In this document: positions 34,845 to 42,721 of the stretch, piece by piece
How positions within the stretch are numbered: position 1 is the first letter of the stretch
Layout of the letters: each line of letters opens with the position of its first letter
NCBI GenBank assembly: GCA_965243255.1
Contig: CBDEUH010000004.1
Location: forward strand, 310,001 to 374,000
DNA length: 64,000 bases
Origin: Bin87 sp965243255
GTDB taxonomy: Bacteria; Chloroflexota; Dehalococcoidia; Lucifugimonadales; UBA3495
Reading direction: 5' to 3'
The notes under the pieces: generated by a model
Told to the model about the DNA's origin: nothing
Database searches by the model: none
What the model saw: the letters and a program-made list of their open reading frames with translations, nothing else
Translations under genes and position numbers: made by a program

Positions 34845-35882
34845 CTAGATGGTGTAGCCGAGCTGTTCCAAGCCCGGACGGCAGGCTTCGGTGAGGGCGG
34901 TCTGCTCATGCCGTTCGAGCTGTGTAAACCGGGACCGCGTTGGCCGCGGGATTGAGGATGCTTCCTGTATCCAGGCGTCATCCTCTAGGGCCGGCGATAT
35001 AAACCGGATGAGACGCCTGATTTCACTTTCCGGATCCGCCTGGATGTCCTCGAATTTGACGTTCAACACAGATTCCGAGGGGAGACGGTCGAACAGTCTC
35101 GTACTGTGCTCAACCAATTTGCTCCAGAACGTTCCGAAGTCAGCGAGTTCCAGCTTGTCCAGGGGCAGCCGCCGGAAAGGGACAAACCTGTCTATTGCCG
35201 ATTGCCACAGCATCAGCGTTTCCCATGTCCTGTCGTGTCGGAGCAACTTCAATAGATTGATTGGAGAGGTGCGGAGGGATGCCACTGCCGTGCGAAAAGC
35301 GTGATGACGGCTCATTGAAATGGCGGTGTCTCGTCCGTCGCGGTACAGGTGTATAACCCTGGCTTCCGGGAATTGGCGGAGCATAGTGTAGCCCCACATC
35401 AGGGATGGCCCGGAACGCTCGACCCAGAGGTCCCTGTTGAAGCGTCGGCACAAGCAGGTGAAGAGTTGCCGGTAGTGGTCCGCGGGCGGCTGTCTCGGAA
35501 ATCCGTGCACTACGGCCTCAAGTTCATCGTACAGTTCCTCGTGCCGGTCGGTGAGATGGGGCAGAGTGGCGCACATAATGGGCGGCACGTCGGCGCGGGT
35601 GAATCGAGCGCCAGGATGGTCAAAGGGATAGAGTGTCTCCTCGTATTCATACTGCAGTTGAAAACGGAGCGCAGCATTTTGCCGGCTGAAGAGCTGCCAC
35701 ATCCACTGCCCACTACGCCTCCGGCGTCGGAAAGCCGCCAACCCCGTAACTGAAAAGAACTCGGAGACGCTTAGCACTCGCGGGTGCGTGTTCAGGATGT
35801 TCGACACCATGGTAGAACCGCAACGCCCCGTGCTCAGCACGAAGACCGGCCGAATGTCGTCGGTTGGGTGGAGGAGGGACAT
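34845..35882 (-). CDS. Sulfotransferase family protein
   Basis: 345 residues from ATG at 35882. The PAPS-binding signatures are clear: VLSTGRCGSTMVSNIL near the N-terminus (5'-phosphosulfate loop) and VIHLYRDGRDTAISMSRHHA near 185-205 (3'-phosphate site). The C-terminal NVKFEDIQADPESEIRRLIR is the usual substrate-helix phrase. This family moves sulfate from PAPS to hydroxyls or amines of lipids, sugars or small metabolites. The acceptor is unknown. It is soluble as seen and convergent with the oxidase gene, with stop codons four bases apart. Confidence 0.88.
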   Translation of the reverse strand: MSLLHPTDDIRPVFVLSTGRCGSTMVSNILNTHPRVLSVSEFFSVTGLAAFRRRRRSGQWMWQLFSRQNAALRFQLQYEYEETLYPFDHPGARFTRADVPPIMCATLPHLTDRHEELYDELEAVVHGFPRQPPADHYRQLFTCLCRRFNRDLWVERSGPSLMWGYTMLRQFPEARVIHLYRDGRDTAISMSRHHAFRTAVASLRTSPINLLKLLRHDRTWETLMLWQSAIDRFVPFRRLPLDKLELADFGTFWSKLVEHSTRLFDRLPSESVLNVKFEDIQADPESEIRRLIRFISPALEDDAWIQEASSIPRPTRSRFTQLERHEQTALTEACRPGLEQLGYTI

Positions 35883-36009
35883 GGTATTTGCCTCTCCGAT
35901 AACCTGGTTATGCGCTTTCGTCCGAGAGCCGGCCCATCGCAAACCTCAACAACAAGCTGGTGCCCTCATACCGTTGTCAAGCAGAGAGAGGACCGCGTGG
36001 TCGCCGCCA

Positions 36010-36963
36010 CTACCCCGCGTCCGGGTGCGTCGTGATGAACCGGGCCGCGCGCTCCGGATCAACGTGCGGCGCGCGGACTTCAACCCCAGCCTGCTCTTCC
36101 TGGAGGCGGACGGTGCTGCTGCTGTCGGCGTGGCCCCAGCCGCGATTCATGGCTTGCAGCGAAATTTGCTGCGCCAGGGTGGACATCGGCATTGGCACGT
36201 CGTACTCCCGGGCCAGTTCCGTCGCCAGCGAAATGTCCTTGTGGGCCAGGTTCAGCGCAAAGCTCGCCGGCTCGAACTCGCCCTGGAACATGGTGCGGAC
36301 GATGCCCTCGTGCAGGAAGGACATCCGCCCCAACGCGCCGCGCCGGACGCACTCCCACAGCGGTTCGGGATCAACGCCGGCTTTGACGCCCAGGGTGAGG
36401 CCCTCGGCGATGGCCTGCCGCACGCTGTGCCCAATCATGTTGTGCACCAGCTTGGCCACGCTGCCCGCGCCGATCTCACCCGCGTAGAACACCTTGTCCC
36501 CAAAGGCGTCCAGGATCGGCTTCACCCGGTCAAACACTTCCCGGTCTCCGCCCACCATCACCGCCAGGTTCCCCGACGCCGCCCCCGTCTTGCCCCCGCT
36601 CACCGGCGCGTCCAGCACGTGGCAGCCCTTGGCCCGGAACTTGGGCTCAATCTCCCGGATCAGCGTGGGCCGGCTGGAGGACAGATCGATGTACACGCTG
36701 CCCGGCTTGATGCCCTCCAGCACGCCCTCGGCGCCGGTGGACACGGCTTCCACCTCGTAGGGGCCGGGCAGCGAGGTGAAGGTGACGTCGCTGGAGGCGG
36801 CGACCTCGGCGGGAGTGTTGGCCAGACGTGCGCCGCCTTCCAGCAAAGGCAGAGCGGCCTCCTCGCGCAGGTCGTACACAATCATGGGGTAGCCGGCCCG
36901 CTGGATGTTGGCCGACATCCCGCCGCCCATGTTGCCCAGACCGATGAATCCTACGGTTTCCAT
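36010..36963 (-). CDS. 3-hydroxyisobutyrate dehydrogenase-like NAD(P)-dependent oxidoreductase
   Basis: 317 residues of the beta-hydroxyacid dehydrogenase family. VGFIGLGNMGGGMSANI is the Rossmann motif; DAPVSGGKTGAASGNLAVMV is the substrate-binding phrase; SVAKLVHNMIGHSVRQAIAE contains the catalytic Lys. Family members oxidise 3-hydroxyisobutyrate, tartronate semialdehyde or 2-hydroxy-3-oxo acids. The neighbouring aldolases and hydroxy-acid oxidase make a C3/C4 hydroxy-acid pathway plausible but not shown. Confidence 0.93.
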   Translation of the reverse strand: METVGFIGLGNMGGGMSANIQRAGYPMIVYDLREEAALPLLEGGARLANTPAEVAASSDVTFTSLPGPYEVEAVSTGAEGVLEGIKPGSVYIDLSSSRPTLIREIEPKFRAKGCHVLDAPVSGGKTGAASGNLAVMVGGDREVFDRVKPILDAFGDKVFYAGEIGAGSVAKLVHNMIGHSVRQAIAEGLTLGVKAGVDPEPLWECVRRGALGRMSFLHEGIVRTMFQGEFEPASFALNLAHKDISLATELAREYDVPMPMSTLAQQISLQAMNRGWGHADSSSTVRLQEEQAGVEVRAPHVDPERAARFITTHPDAG

Positions 36964-37031
36964 AATCCTTGCTAGCTCCTTTGCTGCGTGTGGTGCCGGC
37001 AGTATAGCGCAACGAGATACGGGCCAGATGC

Positions 37032-37037
37032 TATAAT
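37032..37037 (+). promoter_or_regulatory. -10 box of tRNA-Gln
   Basis: TATAAT nine bases before the mature tRNA 5' end. A -35 match is not evident. The resulting leader would be only a few bases. Confidence 0.5.
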
Positions 37038-37046
37038 CGGTTTAGA

Positions 37047-37120
37047 TGCCCCGTGGTGTAGCGGTAGCACGTCAGCCTTTGGAGCTGTAAGCCCTGGTTC
37101 GAACCCAGGCGGGGCAGCCA
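37047..37120 (+). tRNA. tRNA-Gln (anticodon TTG)
   Basis: Cloverleaf by eye: acceptor TGCCCCG pairs with CGGGGCA, discriminator G, and an encoded CCA. D arm GTGT/GCAC with loop AGCGGTA. Anticodon loop CTTTGGA gives TTG on stem TCAGC/GCTGT, whose outermost T-T pair is a mismatch. T arm CCTGG TTCGAAC CCAGG is perfect. It decodes CAA/CAG. Length 74 including CCA. It lies between a divergent dehydrogenase gene and a toxin-antitoxin pair. Confidence 0.95.
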
Positions 37121-37141
37121 CCGCGCCCTACGATCCCCCGC

Positions 37142-37510
37142 TCAGATCGGCAAGATTCTGACTCTGTCCCGCCGTTCGTCAACAACCACCAGCGCACCCG
37201 TGGTTAGTTCGTCCTGGTGTTGATTCAACGCGGCAACAACTACGCGTTCCAGACGTTCTGGCAAAACGTCTTCCCCGCGTATCTGGACCACGCTCGGGCC
37301 GGCTGCGCGGGTCAAGGCCAACATCGTTCCGAAGTCCAGGTCGTGAGTAAAGACGACATAGTCGTGAGCCGCTGCCCAATCCATGATTTCCCGATCCCTG
37401 GCGCTTGGTGCGCCAACTGCGGACCAATGTATTGCATCCCAACCGTGCCGTTGCAGCGTTGTCGCCCAATCTGGCGAAAGGTTCATGTCAATCAGGACCT
37501 TCAGGGTCAT
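37142..37510 (-). CDS. DUF5615-type PIN-like toxin
   Basis: 122 residues. KVLIDMNLSPDWATTLQRHG is the N-terminal PIN-like strand-helix with the first acidic residue, GAPSARDREIMDWAAAHDYV follows, and VFTHDLDFGTMLAL is the second acidic cluster. This is the pattern of the DUF5615 (Mut7-C/PIN-related) family, which is normally encoded just after a DUF433 partner. The start overlaps the antitoxin stop by 4 bases (ATGA). It is probably a ribonuclease toxin; activity is inferred. Confidence 0.88.
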   Translation of the reverse strand: MTLKVLIDMNLSPDWATTLQRHGWDAIHWSAVGAPSARDREIMDWAAAHDYVVFTHDLDFGTMLALTRAAGPSVVQIRGEDVLPERLERVVVAALNQHQDELTTGALVVVDERRDRVRILPI

Positions 37511-37737
37511 GGGATGTTGAGAGCTACTTCACGCTCCTCAAGCCTCCAGGCGGCGTAGGCCAGGGATTGTTCGATGTCCTCGGGTTCCAAATAAGGGTAA
37601 ACGGCCAGAATTTCGTCATGCGAACGGCCTGCGGCCAGCAACCCCACTACGGTTCCAACCGTGACCCGCATTCCCCGAATGCAGGCTTTCCCGCCCATGA
37701 CGTTAGGATCAGTGGTTATACGGTCCATGGCTGCCAT
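37507..37737 (-). CDS. DUF433 antitoxin
   Basis: 76 residues from ATG at 37737, chosen for AAGGAG six bases upstream; an in-frame ATG at 37767 lacks such a site. DRITTDPNVMGGKACIRGMR is the DUF433 signature, followed by a short helix-turn-helix-like part, VGTVVGLLAAGRSHDEILAV. It should neutralise the downstream PIN-like protein and may autoregulate the pair. Confidence 0.9.
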   Translation of the reverse strand: MAAMDRITTDPNVMGGKACIRGMRVTVGTVVGLLAAGRSHDEILAVYPYLEPEDIEQSLAYAAWRLEEREVALNIP

Positions 37738-37863
37738 GCTGAACTCCTTCAATGGGCGAGCAAACATCGGACGGCTACCCAGTGACTTATGGCCGGGCCA
37801 GGTGCCTCGCGATGCTCTTGCGTCGGCAGTGTACCACGGTGCGGGTGCGTCCGAATGTCATGC

Positions 37864-39261
37864 TCACCTCCGCCGCTCCAAATACATCGGCATCCCGCCC
37901 TTGGGACGCAGCGACACCAGCGGCTGCAGTTCAATTTCGTGCCCCTCGTCGTGCCGCATCCGCCAGCGCTGACCCAGGGCGGCCAGCAGCAGCTTGGCCT
38001 CCATCCAGGCGAAACCTTCGCCGATGCACAGGCGCGGGCCGCCGCCGAAGGGGTAGTAGGCGAAACGGGGCAGGTTCTCCCGGAACTCCGGCGTCCAGCG
38101 GTCGGGCCGAAACTCCAGCGGCTCCTCGAACCAGCGCGCATCCCGATGCACGATGAACTGCGGAGCGACCACCGCGGCCCCGGCGGGAATTTGCCAGCCG
38201 TCCAGCTCGATTGGCTCGAAGCTCATCCGCCCAGTGGACCAGATGGGCGGGTAGAGGCGCATCGACTCAGTGAGGATTCGGTCGGTGAGGGTGAGACTGG
38301 GCAGGTCGTCCAGCGTTGGCGCCCGGTCCCCGACAACGTCGTCCAGCTCGGCGTGGAACTGCGCCTGCACGTCGGGATGCGTGGCCAGCAGATACCAGGT
38401 CCAGGTCAGGGCCACGGCGGTGGTCTCGTGCCCGGCGGCGAAGAGAGTTATTACCTCGTCGCGCACCTGCTGGTCCGTCATCACGGCGTCCTCCGGGTTT
38501 TCGGCCTCGTCGTCGCGCACGTTCAGCAGCAGGGAGAGCAGGTCGTTGCCGTCCAGCCCGGTCTGGCGACGCTGCTCGATGAGGTCGTACACGGTGGCAT
38601 CCAGATAGGCCAACCCCCGCTTGAAACGTCGGGTGAAGGGCAAGGGCAGGCGATGGAACAGCCGGCGCACCGGGGGCGGCTGATTGTCCCGTGACTTGAT
38701 GTAGTCGTTGCTGAGTTCAAAGGCCGCGCCGATGCGTCGCACCGTGTCGGGCAAGTCCAGGTCGAAGAGGGTCTTGACCACGACGTGCAGGGTGAGCTCG
38801 CTCATCTCGGCGGCCAAATCGATGCGGTCGCCGTCCTGCCAGCGCTGCTGATGGCGCAGCGTGAAGTCGCTCATTATCTCGCCGTAGCTCTCGATCCGGC
38901 GACGGTGGAATTGGGGCTGCATCAGGCGACGCTGCCGAAGATGCAGCGGCCCGTCGGCGGTTACCAGCCCCATCCCCATCAGGTACTGCAGGGTGAGGGT
39001 CATGCGGCCCCGGCCGACGCTGCGATGGTTATCCACGAACAGCTGCCGGATAACCTCGGGATGGCTGGCCAGATAGACCAGCGCCGGATTCACGGACATG
39101 GTGGCCAGGTCGCCGTAGGTGGCGGCCTCCTGCATCAGGCCCACCGGGTTCCTGATGTAGCGGAAGGATTGGCCGACCACCGGCAGTTCCGGCGGGCCGG
39201 GAGGCAGTTCGGCCCTGTCAGCCTTGGGCTTGGGCGGGTATGGGATGGTGTTGACGGCCAT
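37864..39261 (-). CDS. Cytochrome P450 (copy 2 of tandem)
   Basis: 465 residues from ATG at 39261. ELPPGPPELPVVGQSFRYIR is the proline hinge, LFAAGHETTAVALTW the I-helix oxygen-activation motif, ESMR the ExxR of the K helix, and FGGGPRLCIGEGFAWMEAKL the heme-Cys loop. No N-terminal TM anchor, so soluble. It is a close paralogue of the next gene, with matching phrases such as the final SLRPKGGMPMYLE. The stop of the other copy lies 17 bases upstream, so they are co-transcribed. Redox partners are not in the window and the substrate is unknown. Confidence 0.95.
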   Translation of the reverse strand: MAVNTIPYPPKPKADRAELPPGPPELPVVGQSFRYIRNPVGLMQEAATYGDLATMSVNPALVYLASHPEVIRQLFVDNHRSVGRGRMTLTLQYLMGMGLVTADGPLHLRQRRLMQPQFHRRRIESYGEIMSDFTLRHQQRWQDGDRIDLAAEMSELTLHVVVKTLFDLDLPDTVRRIGAAFELSNDYIKSRDNQPPPVRRLFHRLPLPFTRRFKRGLAYLDATVYDLIEQRRQTGLDGNDLLSLLLNVRDDEAENPEDAVMTDQQVRDEVITLFAAGHETTAVALTWTWYLLATHPDVQAQFHAELDDVVGDRAPTLDDLPSLTLTDRILTESMRLYPPIWSTGRMSFEPIELDGWQIPAGAAVVAPQFIVHRDARWFEEPLEFRPDRWTPEFRENLPRFAYYPFGGGPRLCIGEGFAWMEAKLLLAALGQRWRMRHDEGHEIELQPLVSLRPKGGMPMYLERRR

Positions 39262-39278
39262 GTTGTCCTTCGACAGAT

Positions 39279-40694
39279 TCAAGATGAGCGGATGGGATCC
39301 GGGTTTCGGGGTTCCACGTACATCGGCATCCCTCCCTTGGGACGTAGGGAGATTAGGGGCAGCATCTCGGGCTTGTGGCGCGGGTCGTGGCGCATCTGCC
39401 AGCGCTGCCCGATGGTTGCCATGATAAACTTGGCCTCCATCATCGCGAAACCGTCGCCGATGCAGCGACGCGGCCCGCCCCCGAAGGGGAAGTAGGAGAA
39501 CTGCGGCAGCCCTCTGCGGAACTCCGGCGTCCAGCGGTCGGGCCGGAAGGCTAGCGGCTCGTCGAACCAGCGCCCGTCCCGCTGGGCGATCAGCTGGGGC
39601 GCCAGGATGAACGCCCCGGCCGGAATGTGATAGCCGCCCAACTCAAAGGGCTGATAGGCCATCCGCCCCCAGAACCAGATGGCCGGGTACAGCCGCAGGG
39701 TCTCACTGATCACCTGGTCGGTAAAGGGCAGGTTGGGCAGGTCGTCCAGCGTCGGCGTCCGGTCGCCGATAACCTCGTCCAACTCGGCGTGGAAGCGCGC
39801 GTAGTAGTCGGGATGCGTTGCCAGCAGGTACCAGGCCCAGGTCAGGGTTACGGCGGTGGTTTCGTGGCCGGCGGCAAAGAGGGTTACGGTCTCGTTGCGC
39901 ACCTGCTCGTCGGTCATGCTGCGTATCTCGCCGTCGTCGTCCTCGTACTGGCACTCCAGCAGCAGCGATAGCAGGTCGTCGCCGCCAGCGTCGGATTGGC
40001 GACGCTGGGCGATGAGGGAGTACACCACCTCGTCCAGGTCGGCCCGCCCGCGCTTGAAACGCCGGGTGAAAGGCACCGGCAGCCGGTGCAGCAGCTGACG
40101 CATCCGCGGGTGCTGATTGGCCCGCGTGGAGATGTAATTGTTGCTGAGGGCGAAAGCCGCGCCGATGCGGTGGACGTGGGAGTCCAGCTCCGCCCCGAAT
40201 AGGGTTTTCACCACGATGCGCAGGGTGAGCGCGGACATTTCCCGCGCCATGTCCAAACGTTGGCCGTCTGACCACCCACGCTGATGCTGCGCGGCGTAGG
40301 CCTGCATCACCTCGGCGTGAGCATCGATGCGGCTGCGGTTGAAGCTGGGCTGAATCAGGCGGCGCTGGCGCAGGTGCTCAGCTCCCGTGGACGTAACGAT
40401 GCTCTCCCCCATGATGTACTTCATCACTTCCACGTTGGGGCCCCGGTCCAGCTTCTGATGGTTCGTAACCACCACGTCTCGAATCAGGTCGGGGTGGTTC
40501 ACCAGATAGACCAGGGCCGGCTTGGTGGACAGCGTTACCAGGTCGCCGTAGTGCGCGGCATCCTGCATCAGGCCGATGGGGTTCCGCATATAACGCAGCG
40601 TCTGGCCGATGAGGGGCAGCTCCGGCGGGCCGGGCGGCAGCGTGGCCGGGTCTATTACCGGCCGGGGCGGGTAGGTTACGGTCGAGGCGGCCAT
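39279..40694 (-). CDS. Cytochrome P450 (copy 1 of tandem)
   Basis: 471 residues from ATG at 40694; the open frame further upstream is unlikely to be coding. TLPPGPPELPLIGQTLRYMR is the hinge, LFAAGHETTAVTLTW the I helix, ETLR the ExxR, and FGGGPRRCIGDGFAMMEAKF the heme-Cys loop. The N-terminal 60 residues and the C-terminal SLRPKGGMPMYVE match the downstream copy, which indicates tandem duplication. Class is bacterial and soluble; fatty-acid or terpenoid hydroxylation is typical, but nothing here fixes the substrate. Confidence 0.95.
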   Translation of the reverse strand: MAASTVTYPPRPVIDPATLPPGPPELPLIGQTLRYMRNPIGLMQDAAHYGDLVTLSTKPALVYLVNHPDLIRDVVVTNHQKLDRGPNVEVMKYIMGESIVTSTGAEHLRQRRLIQPSFNRSRIDAHAEVMQAYAAQHQRGWSDGQRLDMAREMSALTLRIVVKTLFGAELDSHVHRIGAAFALSNNYISTRANQHPRMRQLLHRLPVPFTRRFKRGRADLDEVVYSLIAQRRQSDAGGDDLLSLLLECQYEDDDGEIRSMTDEQVRNETVTLFAAGHETTAVTLTWAWYLLATHPDYYARFHAELDEVIGDRTPTLDDLPNLPFTDQVISETLRLYPAIWFWGRMAYQPFELGGYHIPAGAFILAPQLIAQRDGRWFDEPLAFRPDRWTPEFRRGLPQFSYFPFGGGPRRCIGDGFAMMEAKFIMATIGQRWQMRHDPRHKPEMLPLISLRPKGGMPMYVEPRNPDPIRSS

Positions 40695-40885
40695 GGCACT
40701 GCTAATAACGAAGCATTGAGTCGGAGCGTACTGCGTAAAGGGTTCACTACTCAATTTTAGCAGAACGACCCCGCCTCCTGACCTGGCTTGCGGTAAGGCA
40801 ATCCATAGCAGCGTGAGCGCATTGAGCCAAATCTGAACCCTGGATTTCCGGTACAATAGTTAACATGATTTAACAGGGATAACTC

Positions 40886-42637
40886 ATGGCTGCAACTTCC
40901 ATAAACGAGACCGTCCGCTACGAACCTGACGAAAACCCACCAAGCTCGCTCTTGATCGGCGCCGGGTTCCAGGGCGCGCTGGTCATGGTCGGCAGCATCG
41001 TCCTCACCGTGGTGATCGTATTCCGCATTGCCGACCAGCCGACCGAGTACATATCCTGGGGTGTATTCGCCGCTCTGCTCATCAGCGGCGCTAACACCAT
41101 CTTGCAGGCGGTTCGCTTCTGGCGCTTCGGCGCCGGCCACGTCCTGGTGATGGGCACCTCCGGCACCTTCATCGCGGTCTGCATTGCGGCCCTGGTGGAG
41201 GCCGGCCCGGCCCTGATGGCCAGCCTGATCGTCGTTTCTTCCCTGGTCCAGTTCCTCCTTGCCGCCTGGTTGCCGGCCCTGCGCCGCATCTTCACTCCCG
41301 TGGTAACCGGCACCGTGATCATGCTCATCGCCGCCACGGTCATGCCCATCGTGTTCGACATGCTGACCGAGATCCCGCCCGGCTCTCCCGCCGTGGCCGC
41401 TCCCGCCGTGCTGGTCGCAACGCTGTTGACGATCCTGGCGCTGGCCCTCCGGGGGCCCAAGCCCCTGCGGCTCTGGTCCCCCATCATCGGAACCGCCGTC
41501 GGCTGCGTGGTAGCCGCTCCCCTGGGCCTGTATGACTTCCAACTGGTGCTGGACGCTCCCTGGTTCGGCGCACCCCTGGGCTCCTGGCCCGGCCTGGACC
41601 TTACGCCGGGCTACCAGTTCTGGACCCTCCTGCCCGCTTTCATCGCCGTAACCATCGTCGGCGCCATCGAGACCATCGGCGACGGCGTGGCCATCCAGCG
41701 GGTGTCCCGCCGCCGCGTCGCCGCCACCGACTACCGTGTTGTCCAGGGCGCGCTCAACGCCGATGGCCTGGGCAACCTCCTCTCCGGCATCGCCGCCACC
41801 CTCCCCAACACCACCTACTCCGGATCGATTCCCCTGGTCGAAATCACCGGTATCGCAGCCCGCCGGGTTGGCATCGCCATCGGCGTCATCCTGCTGGTCC
41901 TCGCTTTCCTGCCCAAGACCACCGCCTTGCTGATTGCCATCCCCAGCCCGGTGGCCGCCGCCTACATCGCCGTCTTCTTCGCCCTGCTTTTCGCCCAGGG
42001 CATGCGCATCGTCGTCCGCGATGGCCTCGACCACCGCAAGGCCCTGGTGGTCGGCATCTCCTTCTGGGTCGGCCTGGGCTTCCAGAATGGGCTGATCTTC
42101 CCCGATTTGATCGGCGACGGGTTCTGGGCCGTGCTGCTGGGCAACGCCATGACCGCCGGCGGCATTGCGGCTGTCCTGCTGTCCGCCGCCCTGGAACTCA
42201 CCTCCAACCGGGGACGCCGCCTCCGGCTCGCCCTGGACGAGGAGGCGCCCCGCAAGCTGCAAGACTTCCTGCGCTCCTTCACCGACCGCCTGGACTGCCA
42301 CCCGGCCGCCGTCAATCGCGTAACCGCCGCCGCCGAGGAGACTCTGGCCATCATGGCCCGCGCCGACGCGGGAGGTGTCAGAGCGCCCACCGGCCTCATC
42401 GTTCGCGCCCGCCAGGACTCCGGCAACGTGGAGCTGGAATTCGCCTCGGCCTCGCCCTGCGACAACGTCGAAGACCGTCTCGCCCGCCTCCCCGAACTGC
42501 CGCCCGAACCCAGCGAGGACGAGGTTTCCTACCGCCTCCTGCGCCACTACGCCTCGGAAGTGCGCCATCAGAAATACCACGGCCTCGACGTGGTAACCGT
42601 CAGCGTATCCAGCAGTGCACGTAATTCCACCCCCTAA
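40886..42637 (+). CDS. NCS2 nucleobase permease fused to a C-terminal HATPase-like domain
   Basis: 583 residues. Residues 20-445 are an NCS2 (xanthine/uracil) permease: many TM helices, the TM8 phrase VGAIETIGDGVAIQRVSRR, and ATLPNTTYSGSIPLVEITG near TM10 (family usual: P.TtySqNiGl). Unlike standard NCS2 proteins, about 135 cytoplasmic residues follow. AAVNRVTAAAEETLAIMARA resembles the N-box helix of RsbW-like HATPases, then GLIVRARQDSGNVELEFASA and a terminal SYRLLRHYASEVRHQKYHGL. I read this as an anti-sigma-kinase-type ATP-binding domain, possibly degenerate since no clear G-box is seen. It could be a nucleobase sensor-transporter. Confidence 0.82.
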   Translation: MAATSINETVRYEPDENPPSSLLIGAGFQGALVMVGSIVLTVVIVFRIADQPTEYISWGVFAALLISGANTILQAVRFWRFGAGHVLVMGTSGTFIAVCIAALVEAGPALMASLIVVSSLVQFLLAAWLPALRRIFTPVVTGTVIMLIAATVMPIVFDMLTEIPPGSPAVAAPAVLVATLLTILALALRGPKPLRLWSPIIGTAVGCVVAAPLGLYDFQLVLDAPWFGAPLGSWPGLDLTPGYQFWTLLPAFIAVTIVGAIETIGDGVAIQRVSRRRVAATDYRVVQGALNADGLGNLLSGIAATLPNTTYSGSIPLVEITGIAARRVGIAIGVILLVLAFLPKTTALLIAIPSPVAAAYIAVFFALLFAQGMRIVVRDGLDHRKALVVGISFWVGLGFQNGLIFPDLIGDGFWAVLLGNAMTAGGIAAVLLSAALELTSNRGRRLRLALDEEAPRKLQDFLRSFTDRLDCHPAAVNRVTAAAEETLAIMARADAGGVRAPTGLIVRARQDSGNVELEFASASPCDNVEDRLARLPELPPEPSEDEVSYRLLRHYASEVRHQKYHGLDVVTVSVSSSARNSTP

Positions 42638-42656
42638 CGCCGTCGCGGCCGCCATG

Positions 42657-42686
42657 TTGAGCAAACGCGGCAGGGTCGGCTATAAT
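42657..42686 (+). promoter_or_regulatory. Promoter for the dnaJ cluster
   Basis: TTGAGC at 42657-42662, an 18-bp spacer, and TATAAT at 42681-42686, about 35 bases before the dnaJ ATG. No CIRCE-type inverted repeat is visible between it and the start. Confidence 0.6.
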
Positions 42687-42721
42687 CGCAGGAACAAGTC
42701 AGCCCAACTGCCAAGGCCGCT

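Noticed and set aside
40757..42664. 635-codon open frame on the minus strand
   Set aside because: Antisense to the NCS2 permease, which has clear TM helices and family motifs; the frame is low-complexity Gly/Asp/Gln.
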